Origin: Prostheceraeus crozeri
Taxonomy: Eukaryota; Platyhelminthes; Polycladida; Euryleptidae
Assembly (NCBI GenBank): GCA_907163375.1
Contig: CAJQUW010012890.1
Location: 124,001 to 188,000, forward strand
Direction: 5' to 3'
DNA length: 64,000 bases
Under the pieces are notes generated by a model. That model was not told where the DNA came from, ran no database searches, and saw only the letters and a list, made by a program, of their open reading frames with translations. The translations under genes were made by a program, and so were the position numbers. Positions 21,302-30,800 of the stretch are shown piece after piece. Numbering within the stretch: position 1 is the stretch's first letter; each line of letters starts with the position of its first letter.

Positions 21302-21379
21302 GTGAACAAATCTTCTATTGACTTTCAGTCGGGGCAAAGCCCCTCGAGGCGAAGCCTAGTCAGTGAACAAATCTTCTAT
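21302..21379. repeat. mini-hairpins between convergent Polinton genes, inside a direct repeat
   Basis: GGGGCAAAGCCCC (21331-21343) and AGGCGAAGCCT (21347-21357) lie between two copies of GTGAACAAATCTTCTAT (21302-21318 and 21363-21379). They sit where the plus-strand polymerase and the minus-strand ATPase-like gene end face to face, suiting a role in RNA 3'-end formation for both (inference). Confidence 0.75.
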
Positions 21380-21730
21380 AACTCTATCATGTACTTTTTT
21401 ATCAATATTGATTGTGATAAATCCATAGTCGTTTGACCAAGCATTGTTACACGATTGTTTAAATTCATCTTTATCTCTTATACATAAGTCTCTTAACAAA
21501 TCACTTAGGTTTCTTTGGTTGATTTCGAAAAGCATAAAAATATTAGCATTCTTTCTAATAACACTTCCATCTAATGAATACATACTTTGTGTCAAATAAA
21601 AGACACTACAGTTATTGTGTCGTCCTCTTGTAAAATAATTTCTCTGAACTGCCTGATTTCTATCATTAACACAATCATCAAACACCACACAATGTTTTTT
21701 CGTTTTATTTAGTTTACTAGGATCTTGCAT
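21356..21730 (-). CDS. second A32-like ATPase part of the Polinton
   Basis: About 124 residues matching the second half of A32-like packaging ATPases: Walker B-like HCVVFDDCVNDRNQ, then YFTRGRHNNCSVFYLTQSMY (the RGRHNN...YLTQS block) and VIRKNANIFMLFEINQRNLS. This is closer to the usual Polinton packaging ATPase than the protein at 13904-15130, which has KGRHHN...VLAHK instead. Its gene order, just before the penton gene on the same strand, is also that of a classic packaging ATPase. The part is incomplete. It shows the element once carried two ATPases of this superfamily. Confidence 0.7.
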   Translation of the reverse strand: MQDPSKLNKTKKHCVVFDDCVNDRNQAVQRNYFTRGRHNNCSVFYLTQSMYSLDGSVIRKNANIFMLFEINQRNLSDLLRDLCIRDKDEFKQSCNNAWSNDYGFITINIDKKVHDRVIEDLFTD

Positions 21731-21752
21731 ATTGCCACTATCATCTATTTAA

Positions 21753-22541
21753 TTACACCTCTCGTAATAATAGATCTATCATAATCTCTTCGCCGCCAAA
21801 ATTTATTGCCTTTCCTTTCTCATCTGTTATTCTAATAGTAATTGAATTAATTGTTTTTCGTGTCACGGAAAAATATATTAATGATTTTGGGATTACATTT
21901 AAACTGTAACCAATCGGAACTGTAAATGCTGGATAACTAAAGATATTATTTGTTAGCTTTCCATTAACATAACCACCTTCTATAATATCACACTGAACGT
22001 TGATTGAATTTATTTCAGATATTTTAGGTATATTTTCACTGATATGAAAACCTTGTGCATAGAGTTGCTTTTTAAATCCTAATAGTCTTGATAAAGATTT
22101 GTCAATATCAAAATCAACTTCATGATTTTCATCTAAAGTAAGAGAAAATTTATTTACTGCTGGTTCAACTGCGAAATGTAATTGTTTCTTGTCTTTAAAT
22201 TGAATGCCTAAATGTCTTTTTATTTCATTGGAAATCGATTCAACTTCATAAGATCCAGGAAGAAAAGTTAATTCTTTCCAAGTTTTACCTTTGTCATTTG
22301 AATATTTAAATCGGTCATTTACATCTTTGATAATATTTTGTATAGTGTTAAATGTTGAAAAACTAGTTAATGCTACTTCATAATGTTTGTCTTGTTCTAA
22401 GTGAATAATAGGATCTAAATTACAAGTATGCGAGGACGTAGTTGCTATGAATTTTAATGACGTACTAAATTTTGATGAGGACAAAATCTCGATTAAATTT
22501 TCTAAATGTTTATTAATTTTTTCTAGTTCTGCCGAAGACAT
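21753..22541 (-). CDS. Polinton penton / minor capsid protein (single jelly-roll)
   Basis: 262 residues, unbroken. It shows the conserved pattern of the Polinton minor capsid (penton) family: YEVALTSFSTFNTI (about 54-67), LPGSYEVESISNEIKRHL (about 94-111), a central VDFDIDKSLSRLLGF (about 142-156), INVQCDIIEGGYVNGK (about 180-195), FTVPIGYSLNVIP (about 206-218), and an end with ITIRITDEKGKAINFGGEEI. The family forms the pentameric vertices of the capsid. It is transcribed toward the second ATPase-like part, with the 22577-23161 gene upstream. Confidence 0.85.
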   Translation of the reverse strand: MSSAELEKINKHLENLIEILSSSKFSTSLKFIATTSSHTCNLDPIIHLEQDKHYEVALTSFSTFNTIQNIIKDVNDRFKYSNDKGKTWKELTFLPGSYEVESISNEIKRHLGIQFKDKKQLHFAVEPAVNKFSLTLDENHEVDFDIDKSLSRLLGFKKQLYAQGFHISENIPKISEINSINVQCDIIEGGYVNGKLTNNIFSYPAFTVPIGYSLNVIPKSLIYFSVTRKTINSITIRITDEKGKAINFGGEEIMIDLLLREV

Positions 22542-22576
22542 TTTTTAAACCAAAAATTAGATATTGACAGATAGAG

Positions 22577-23161
22577 TTATGTGCTTCTTGTGCTGAGGCC
22601 CATAACATGATTAGATACGTTTCTGTAGTCTTGTTCAGTTATAGCGCCGTTTTTGTATAGTTTGTCTAAGATTGCATGTATTTCGGTAAAACCGGAGTTA
22701 TGTCCTTGTTCTGCTGCAGCTACTAAAATATTTAATCTCACTAGTAATTCTTGTGGGTCATCTGACCAAACTACAACAGGTGAAGCATAACCAGGCGGCG
22801 GGGGAGCCGAGGGCATTGCCAATAAGTCATTCAAAGTTTTATAACGCTTAAGAGTTTTTGCAGTTCCAACCTTGTCTAACATAATTTTGTATTTCAGTAG
22901 ATCATCAGTATGATAGTTATCTAAATCCGCTCCTCTTAATAAATCCACGAAATTTCTGTCTAAACTGAAAGCTGTTTTGTCTGGTGCAAAAATTAAACTT
23001 TCTTTAGTATTTATAGATAATTCTTCGCCACCCAAGAAAAATCTAAGTGATGGCTTAGCACCAAGAAAAATTGTAGAATGTTCAAACAGCATAGATTTTG
23101 GTAATTTATTGTCTATGTTTGCTTCTAACAAACCATAATCATCCATGATGGTTTTCTGCAC
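22577..23161 (-). CDS. conserved Polinton protein of unknown function
   Basis: 194 residues. Contains DKTAFSLDRNFVDLLRG and YHTDDLLKYKIMLDKVG. Near the C-terminus it has a motif I have seen in proteins of this kind: DDPQELLVRLNILVAAAEQG followed by TEIHAILDKLYKNGAITEQD (helical hairpin with a regular Leu pattern). A Pro-rich linker (APPPPG) separates the halves. No catalytic residues or membrane segments seen. It probably belongs to the capsid gene cluster by position. Confidence 0.55.
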   Translation of the reverse strand: MQKTIMDDYGLLEANIDNKLPKSMLFEHSTIFLGAKPSLRFFLGGEELSINTKESLIFAPDKTAFSLDRNFVDLLRGADLDNYHTDDLLKYKIMLDKVGTAKTLKRYKTLNDLLAMPSAPPPPGYASPVVVWSDDPQELLVRLNILVAAAEQGHNSGFTEIHAILDKLYKNGAITEQDYRNVSNHVMGLSTRST

Positions 23162-23200
23162 TGGATCCGTTATATCAATTCGTTTATCATGAACTGCGAG

Positions 23201-23398
23201 TTATTTCTCAGGAGTTTTGAGTGGCGCAATAGCTTTTTCAAAATCAGTTTTCACTTGTTCAGTTAGGTGCATTTTTTCTAACATATCAGATTGAACGCCA
23301 GCTTGTAGCATTCGATATTGTCTATGTCTTTTCTTCATAATATTTTTCTGTTTTATTAATTCTTCTAGTTGCTTTATTTTAACGTCATTTGTATTCAT
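23201..23398 (-). CDS. small helical Polinton protein
   Basis: 65 residues, Lys/Gln/Glu-rich and probably one long helix (KQLEELIKQKNIMKKRHRQY). It lies between the unknown 194-residue protein gene and the TIR-spanning membrane-protein gene on the same strand. Function unknown; too short for a family call. Confidence 0.45.
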   Translation of the reverse strand: MNTNDVKIKQLEELIKQKNIMKKRHRQYRMLQAGVQSDMLEKMHLTEQVKTDFEKAIAPLKTPEK

Positions 23399-23467
23399 TA
23401 TTTTATAAGATAATATTTGAATTTTGTGGTATCATTGATACACAGCAAAAACACTTTACTGAAAAAC

Positions 23468-24058
23468 TTATTTTTGTTCTATGGAGCTTTGTTCTAACGT
23501 TTTTAATAAAGTTCTTATTTCTTCTAAAAAAGCTGCATTGTCTACTTTGTCTTGAGATTTAACAGGAATTTTAGTTGCTTCTCTAGCTATTTGGTCAAAT
23601 TTTTCAATCTCATCTAACGTAATAACATTGTCATCACACACTCTCTGGAAGTAGTAATGTAGTTTATCATATACTTCTTTCACATGGGCATGTTTTTTAC
23701 TTAAGGATTTTCGTTTCTTAGACATTACAGATTTATCTATCACTGTTGTAAGTGACGTTGCAAAAACACCTGTACCTGTTAAAGCAGTAGCCGCAACAGG
23801 AATTGTAAGAACGCCAGATGAAATGACAATAGTGAGAGCGCCCAAAGAAATTGTTAAAAATGCTCCAACGCCTTGTGTCACATTCTTAGCTATCGTCCAT
23901 CTCTTTCTTAATTTATTATAATGTTCTAATCTTAACAATAGTTGCGCTTCCTTATCTTTCATGTACCTGACTCTATCTTTGTGTTTTGCTGTATCCATTT
24001 CATATGATAATGAAGGATATAAGGGGGCTGATGGTTCTTTTGTTTTTACATCTTCCAT
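23468..24058 (-). CDS. small Polinton membrane protein whose start lies in the right TIR
   Basis: 196 residues. The N-terminal PSAPLYPSLSYE is followed by a basic helix, then a hydrophobic Gly/Ala/Ile-rich region (about residues 65-105; FLTISLGALTIVISSGVLTI and VAATALTGTGVFATS) that could form one or two membrane segments, then a charged C-terminal helical region with an acidic DDNVITLDEIEKF. About half the gene lies inside the right terminal inverted repeat, and its beginning is duplicated at 6665-6942. Similar proteins with a PLYPSL start occur at Polinton ends. Exact role unknown. Confidence 0.65.
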   Translation of the reverse strand: MEDVKTKEPSAPLYPSLSYEMDTAKHKDRVRYMKDKEAQLLLRLEHYNKLRKRWTIAKNVTQGVGAFLTISLGALTIVISSGVLTIPVAATALTGTGVFATSLTTVIDKSVMSKKRKSLSKKHAHVKEVYDKLHYYFQRVCDDNVITLDEIEKFDQIAREATKIPVKSQDKVDNAAFLEEIRTLLKTLEQSSIEQK

Positions 24059-24389
24059 TTTTAAATGAATATTTTTTATTCATATTCATTTTGTTTTTGC
24101 TAAATTTCAAGAGGGGCCTATTTTGCATTTTTGATTTGTTAATTTCAAGAGGACCTTATTTTGCATTTGGATTTGTTAAATTTCAAGGGGGTCTAATTTA
24201 GCCGTTTTTTTATAAATTTCAAAGGGGTCTAATTTAGCTGTTTTTTATAAATTTCAAGAGGTCCCTATTTTTACATTTTGATTTGTTAAATTTCAAGAGG
24301 ACCCTAATTTTTTCATTTTTGCATCTACCTAGGTATGAGATCCGGTGGCGAGCGAAGCGAAGGCGCCGGATCTCGTACCCTATACTACT
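23781..24389 (-). repeat. Polinton right terminal inverted repeat
   Basis: Reverse complement of 6298-6942, one minisatellite unit shorter. It ends CCCTATACTACT, directly followed by the target duplication GACATG. The terminal palindrome is at 24337-24374 and the minisatellite at about 24110-24320. Confidence 0.95.
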
Positions 24390-24395
24390 GACATG

Positions 24396-25392
24396 GCATA
24401 AAAAATTGCCCTAATCATAAGCAATAGTCCTTTAGGGTAGATGGATGTATATTCATAAATTAAATCGCCACATTCTCAAATTGACAGAAGACTGTGAAGG
24501 TCAACAGGTCGCCGCAATTCATTAGATTCTGTTAGTGGAAGATATTTTCTGTCCACATACAAAACTGGATCCAATTTCATTCACTATTTTTGAATTAGAG
24601 GTGGTAGTGTGGAAGATAAATGTGCTCAGATCTTGCATGACTCATGGATTGAGTTGACCATCAAACACGTTAAACTTGCATGCATGCATTATTCCAACGT
24701 AGTGATATCTGTGATAGTTTACTGTTCATTCCGATTTCCATGATGTTATAAATAATCCCTTTTCCATAGTTTAATAATGTTGATATTTCTTTCATGCCTT
24801 GGATTTATACTTGGACAGATCCTAAAAAAGCATCAGCAGGTGAAAGCTGCCTACAAAGTTACATGCATTGTCGTCTGTCGAAAAGCGAATCTTTCACATT
24901 ATGAATATCCCTCATTCAACGAAAACTTCACTTCTTACAGCCGAGAGAGCCTGCACCAAAGAAAAGATTCAGTTTTTGCGGAGATTACGTTCCCGTGGTC
25001 CAAACAATTATTTGAGCAGTTTTAAAAAAAGTAAAATTTTGCATATTTATATACTACCGAGATGACGCACCCACATAGTATGAAATAAGTTGGATATCAA
25101 AAGGAATTAATATTTGCTAATACAAACATCCTAACTATTAGGAAATAAAGCCAATTTGAAAGGGAACTTCATGAGCCGCATTATAATGGAAGTCTTCATG
25201 AAAAAGTCGAGATCTTATTGTGCTGTCGTTGCTGAAATTTCATGGTTTAAATTCAATTTTCATCGGCATGATTTTATAATTCACTAAATTCATGTTTCAT
25301 TTCTTGAATCTGAATAGTGAAGTGAACCAATTTACATCTTACAAAGTTGAATGAAATCAATTGAATCAATCATTTTGCTCTACCAGTGACAG
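24396..25392. other. no recognisable gene
   Basis: Host DNA right of the Polinton. Several short open frames but none with a family signature. No repeats found. Confidence 0.45.
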
Positions 25393-25506
25393 GATGCTTT
25401 TGATGTGATCTCGCCTAAGAAGATTCTCTTGAACAAGTTCAGCATGAAGCAAGGGGTCATCGAGTTGAATAAGCATCACCTATCCAAGGCTGTCATGACA
25501 CGGACG
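25393..25506 (+). CDS. candidate internal exon of an unrecognised host gene
   Basis: 114 bp, exactly 38 codons, between an acceptor-like CTACCAGTGACAG and a donor-like GTCAGT. It reads DAFDVISPKKILLNKFSMKQ then GVIELNKHHLSKAVMTRT, with no stop and balanced soluble-protein composition. Codon use looks coding compared with the AT-rich surroundings. I do not recognise the protein and found no partner exon, so this is a tentative call. A chance open frame or a decayed exon is possible. Confidence 0.35.
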
Positions 25507-26309
25507 GTCAGTAAAATAATATAATTTCCTTCTGCATTACAATCATGATCAGTCAATTCCGTTGTAGTTTCTGCAAAACTGCAAAAACTTGCATATCGTA
25601 CATTTGGTGACAATACCACCTGTATCCCCCTCGAGTTCATTTAATAAATTGGAAAGTGTATACACATTGGGGATTTAATAAATGCGGAGTTACCACTCTA
25701 CCTAAGATACTTACTCTATGGCTCTTTCGCTACATCAATAGTAAAGTTGGTCATCCGCTAAGGGTCATGTTTTCTTTCAGTGATGCAACTTCAATTAGAT
25801 TTTAATCGAGGTCGGCCCCGAAATAAGTTATGCATATAAAGTTGATTGACTTTGGCACCGGGCATTTGCATGAAAAGAAAATAAAAATATTTGTGCTTAT
25901 CATGCTATCAATCACACTGTGTCAACACACTGAAAATCTGAATATAAACTATGATGATAGTTTCAATTAGTTAATTACTACATTACAATATGCTTAATGC
26001 TTGTTTGAAAACAAAATGTGCTTTATGGAAACAATTGCAGATAAAAAAATGATAGTTGTTAACGAATGCGGTCATGGCATTTTTCAATACATGACAAATA
26101 GTCACAAAACAATTTTTTAAATAAACAGTCACAACATTTATTGAAATTATCTAGTGACATGAGGCCACACGTCCAATCTCAACAAGTAATTGCTTTGGAC
26201 ACAAGAATCTTGAATACAAATTTAGATAAACACTCGTACATAAAATCTGAATGATTGCAACAAATACTATGGAACATAGAAATATGCTTGTATTACCACC
26301 GCCAAGACG

Positions 26310-26480
26310 AACTTTTCCATGGAATGAGACCGAAGAGGAGGCTTTCTCAGCATGTTCAGGGACATCTATGACGCAAGATATCTAAGGGACGTTCAACTCC
26401 CATACCATGTACTGGACTGGAGGCCAGTGACTTTGGTAGACATGATTAATGACGATAGTGTGTATCTGGATAAAACCATG
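26310..26480 (+). pseudogene. unrecognised coding fragment, inverted relative of one at 40.4 kb
   Basis: Translates around WNETEEEAFSACSG and RYLRDVQLPYHVLDWRPVTL, then VDMINDDSVYLDKT. Reverse complement of 40350-40475 encodes the same protein stretch with a few changes (RYLRDVQLPEHVLNWRPVTL), and 40945-41110 (minus) resembles the NETE part. Conservation at the amino-acid level suggests true coding origin. I do not recognise the family. It may be an unknown transposon gene or a host gene duplicate. Confidence 0.45.
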
Positions 26481-27153
26481 GAAAAAGTTGTAAACAATTC
26501 ATTTCATTGTTGTAAAATACATCAGAATCCAGCTGAATTGATTGCTGCACATAATAATTAACACGCCCGGCACAGCCTTGCAGAGAAATTGTCGGAAGAA
26601 TCTGTGCAGTGTGCATGTGCACATGCAAGCAGGTCATCAATGGTCAATTTTAAATAAATTGTGACTCTATATTCATTGATTTCCCATTGTCTTATCTAAA
26701 ACTTCCTCCTGTATAATAATTTGGACCACTGGTGTACTATATTCGAGAATTCAAGAGCAATGAGGCGATATAACATGTGTGATTTATTTCCGGCCTTGAA
26801 TAAATCAACTTTCATTAAACGAAAATTGATGGCTATTTTTAGCACAGTGGTGCGAGAATGCTTTCATGTTCACCGACGGAATTTATACGGATTTCGTGCT
26901 GTTCCTGAATTGCCCAATATGGTAGGACCTTAAAATCGTGGAAAGTCGTCAATCACTACCGCTTGGTTTTCTTTTTATTCAATATAATATTCGCATTTTA
27001 TGAATCACTGACATATACTCCCAATTTTATTTGTTCGTCGCAGTTTTGATTATAATTTGAAGGCCTCACTAGTTATGCACTATAATCACGAGATGTCTAA
27101 TAAGAGATAAAAACGTATGGACATTGATAACCACCAATTACGAGGAGGCGCAC

Positions 27154-27435
27154 TTATGGAAACACTGGTTGCACTTTTCCAACAAAATTTTGATAAAGGA
27201 TCTTCCGAAAGAATGGATATTCAAACGATTCTTGCGTAACTTTTAGCATTTTCATTAGTTTTACACCAATCAAAATGTTATCAATTTTTGACGTTTCAAT
27301 TTCTTGTTTGTTCGTTTCTGATTGCATCATCGGTAGATTTTCTTTAGATTTAATCATGTCTTTTACTTGTATAACAATGATTAAGGCATGGACATATTGT
27401 TGCAATGATTGTAGTGGCAAATCATCGCTGATCAC
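27154..27435 (-). CDS. unrecognised open frame upstream of the THAP9-like gene
   Basis: 93-residue frame with a hydrophobic part (YVHALIIVIQVKDMIK), then polar sequence and FEYPFFRKILYQNFVG. It could continue the minus-strand frame at 27480-27713 through a frame change or an intron. No family recognised; low confidence that it is expressed. Confidence 0.25.
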   Translation of the reverse strand: MISDDLPLQSLQQYVHALIIVIQVKDMIKSKENLPMMQSETNKQEIETSKIDNILIGVKLMKMLKVTQESFEYPFFRKILYQNFVGKVQPVFP

Positions 27436-27479
27436 TTATCACTTAGTCCATGACTCCTTTGAGCAAAGGAAATAGATTA

Positions 27480-27713
27480 TCAAAAATTTTCCAGAAAGAG
27501 TCCACAGTTCTCCAAAAAAACACTGCTGAATCGATTTTCGTAAAGCATGTATAAAATGTACAGAATCCACACCAATAGCCCCATTGGTGCTGCGTGCCGT
27601 AGGTGAACAATTTCACTCACAGTTGATATTGCAGCTGCTATTGACAGTTGCTTATTCTTGTGGGAGTTTTGTAATTCTTTGGACTCTTCTTGACTGGGTC
27701 CAGAATCTTCCAT
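27480..27713 (-). CDS. unrecognised open frame divergent from the THAP9-like gene
   Basis: 77 residues beginning MEDSGPSQEESKELQ, with a hydrophobic stretch GLLVWILYILYMLYE (about 45-59) that could be a membrane segment. Its start codon is 120 bp from that of the THAP9-like gene on the other strand, so the two could share a bidirectional promoter. No homologue recognised. A real gene is possible, not shown. Confidence 0.3.
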   Translation of the reverse strand: MEDSGPSQEESKELQNSHKNKQLSIAAAISTVSEIVHLRHAAPMGLLVWILYILYMLYENRFSSVFLENCGLFLENF

Positions 27714-27832
27714 AGAAATAAATTATTTTGTTTATCTGCGGTTTCTAGAAGGGCGCTAATGCATAATTAGCGGTCACTCTCAGAACCAGATTGGTTGGCA
27801 AAAAGAGGTTCAGTGTACGAAAATCGTTAGAA

Positions 27833-30800
27833 ATGCCCATCTCTTGCGCAGCTTTTGGCTGTTCTTCACGACATCACTCTAATTCAACGCGGGATGGTAT
27901 TTCCTTTCACAGGTAAGTAAAAATTTACTTCATATGCTTCACAAATTGATTACAAATATATTCTAACTATAGGTAGTAGAAATTTCAATTATTTAGTAAT
28001 GATGTCTCTCAGAGGTGTTGAGTGCTGGTTCCAGTAGTTTTATCAACATACAAGGTTGGTAATAGACCTATTTACATATTTGGCAGGTGCATTAGCCAAT
28101 ATTACAAAATTTTGATGTTCTACAGTCTCGAAAGATGAGCATATTTTAGGAATTTAAGGCTGAAATGTATGATGCGAATATCATCTTGGGAGTGATGTCT
28201 CTCAGAGGTGTTGAGTGCTGGTTCCAGTAGTTTTATCAACATACAAGGTTGGTAATATACCTGTTTACATATTTGACAGGTGCATTAGCCAATATTACAA
28301 AATTTTGATGTTCTACAGTCTCGAAAGATGAGCATATTTTAGGAATTTAAGGCTGAAAATGTATGATGCGAATATCATCTTGGGAGTGATGTCTCTCAGA
28401 GGTGTTGAATGCTGGTTCCAGTAGTTTTATCAACATACAAGGTTGGTAATATACCTGTTTACATATTTGACAGGTGCATTAGCCAATATTACAAAATTTT
28501 GATGTTCTACAGTCTCGAAAGATGAGCATATTTTCGGAATTTAAGGCTGAAAATGTATGATGCGAATATCATCTTGGGAGTGATGTCTCTCAGAGGTGTT
28601 GAATGCTGGTTCCAGTAGTTTTATCAACATACAAGGTTGGTAATATACCTGTTTACATATTTGGCAGGTGCATTAGCCAATATTACAAAATTTTGATGTT
28701 CTACAGTCTCGAAAGATGAGCATATTTTAGGAATTTAAGGCTGAAAATGTATGATGCGAATATCATCTTGGGAGTGATGTCTCTCAGAGGTGTTGAGTGC
28801 TGGTTCCAGTAGTTTTATCAACATACAAGGTTGGTAATATACCTGTTTACATATTTGACAGGTGCATTAGCCAATATTACAAAATTTTGATGTTCTACAG
28901 TCTCGAAAGATGAGCATATTTTAGGAATTTAAGGCTGAAAATGTATGATGCGAATATCATCTTGGGAGTGATGTCTCTCAGAGGTGTTGAGTGCTGGTTC
29001 CAGTAGTTTTATCAACATACAAGGTTGGTAATATACCTGTTTACATATTTGACAGGTGCATTAGCCAATATTACAAAATTTTGATGTTCTACAGTCTCGA
29101 AAGATGAGCATATTTTAGGAATTTAAGGCTGAAAATGTATGATGCGAATATCATCTTGGGAGTGATGTCTCTCAGAGGTGTTGAATGCTGGTTCCAGTAG
29201 TTTTATCAACATACAAGGTTGGTAATAGACCTGCTTACATATTTGTCAGGTGCATTAGCCAATATTACAAAATTTTGATGTTCTACAGTCTCGAAAGATG
29301 AGCATATTTTAGGAATTTAAGGCTGAAAATGTATGATGCGAATATCATCTTGGGAGTGATGTCTCTCAGAGGTGTTGAATGCTGGTTCCAGTAGTTTTAT
29401 CAACATACAAGGTTGGTAATATACCTGTTTACATATTTGACAGGTGCATTAGCCAATATTACAAAATTTTGATGTTCTACAGTCTCGAAAGATGAGCATA
29501 TTTTCGGAATTTAAGGCTGAAAATGTATGATGCGAATATCATCTTGGGAGTGATGTCTCTCAGAGGTGTTGAGTGCTGGTTCCAGTAGTTTTATCAACAT
29601 ACAAGGTTGGTAATATACCTGTTTACATATTTGACAGGTGCATTAGCCAATATTACAAAATTTTGATGTTCTACAGTCTCGAAAGATGAGCATATTTTAG
29701 GAATTTAAGGCTGAAAATGTATGATGCGAATATCATCTTGGGAGTGATGTCTCTCAGAGGTGTTGAATGCTGGTTCCAGTAGTTTTATCAACATACAAGG
29801 TTGGTAATATACCTGTTTACATATTTGACAGGTGCATTAGCCAATATTACAAAATTTTGATGTTCTACAGTCTCGAAAGATGAGCATATTTTAGGAATTT
29901 AAGGCTGAAAATGTATGATGCGAATATCATCTTGGGAGTGATGTCTCTCAGAGGTGTTGAGTGCTGGTTCCAGTAGTTTTATCAACATACAAGGTTGGTA
30001 ATATACCTGTTTACATATTTGACAGGTGCATTAGCCAATATTACAAAATTTTGATGTTCTACAGTCTCGAAAGATGAGCATATTTTAGGAATTTAAGGCT
30101 GAAAATGTATGATGCGAATATCATCTTGGGAGTGATGTCTCTCAGAGGTGTTGAATGCTGGTTCCAGTAGTTTTATCAACATACAAGGTTGGTAATATAC
30201 CTGTTTACATATTTGACAGGTGCATTAGCCAATATTACAAAATTTTGATGTTCTACAGTCTCGAAAGATGAGCATATTTTAGGAATTTAAGGCTGAAAAT
30301 GTATGATGCGAATATCATCTTGGGAGTGATGTCTCTCAGAGGTGTTGAATGCTGGTTCCAGTAGTTTTATCAACATACAAGGTTGGTAATATACCTGTTT
30401 ACATATTTGGCAGGTGCATTAGCCAATATTACAAAATTTTGATGTTCTACAGTCTCGAAAGATGAGCATATTTTCGGAATTTAAGGCTGAAAATGTATGA
30501 TGCGAATATCATCTTGGGAGTGATGTCTCTCAGAGGTGTTGAGTGCTGGTTCCAGTAGTTTTATCAACATACAAGGTTGGTAATATACCTGTTTACATAT
30601 TTGACAGGTGCATTAGCCAATATTACAAAATTTTGATGTTCTACAGTCTCGAAAGATGAGCATATTTTCGGAATTTAAGGCTGAAAATGTATGATGCGAA
30701 TATCATCTTGGGAGTGATGTCTCTCAGAGGTGTTGAGTGCTGGTTCCAGTAGTTTTATCAACATACAAGGTTGGTAATATACCTGTTTACATATTTGACA

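Larger units (their letters stand above)
6298..24389. mobile_element. Polinton/Maverick element (capsid-bearing DNA transposon), broken
   Basis: Both termini begin AGTAGTATAGGGTACGAG reading inward and are flanked by the 6-bp duplication GACATG (6292-6297 and 24390-24395), the hallmark of Polinton integration. Terminal inverted repeats are about 0.61-0.65 kb. Recognised parts, left to right: adenain-like protease (+), PLA2-like domain with integrase (-), membrane-active-like protein (-), jelly-roll capsid (-), second membrane-active-like protein (-), fibre-like coiled-coil protein (-), zinc-finger protein (+), A32-like ATPase (+), small protein (+), type B polymerase (+), second ATPase-like part (-), penton (-) and three small proteins (-). 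The whole is 18.1 kb, about 15.9 kb without the pogo element nested in the polymerase gene. It is a fossil with roughly six to ten breaks. The near-identical inverted repeats and perfect target duplication suggest a fairly recent insertion. Confidence 0.96.
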
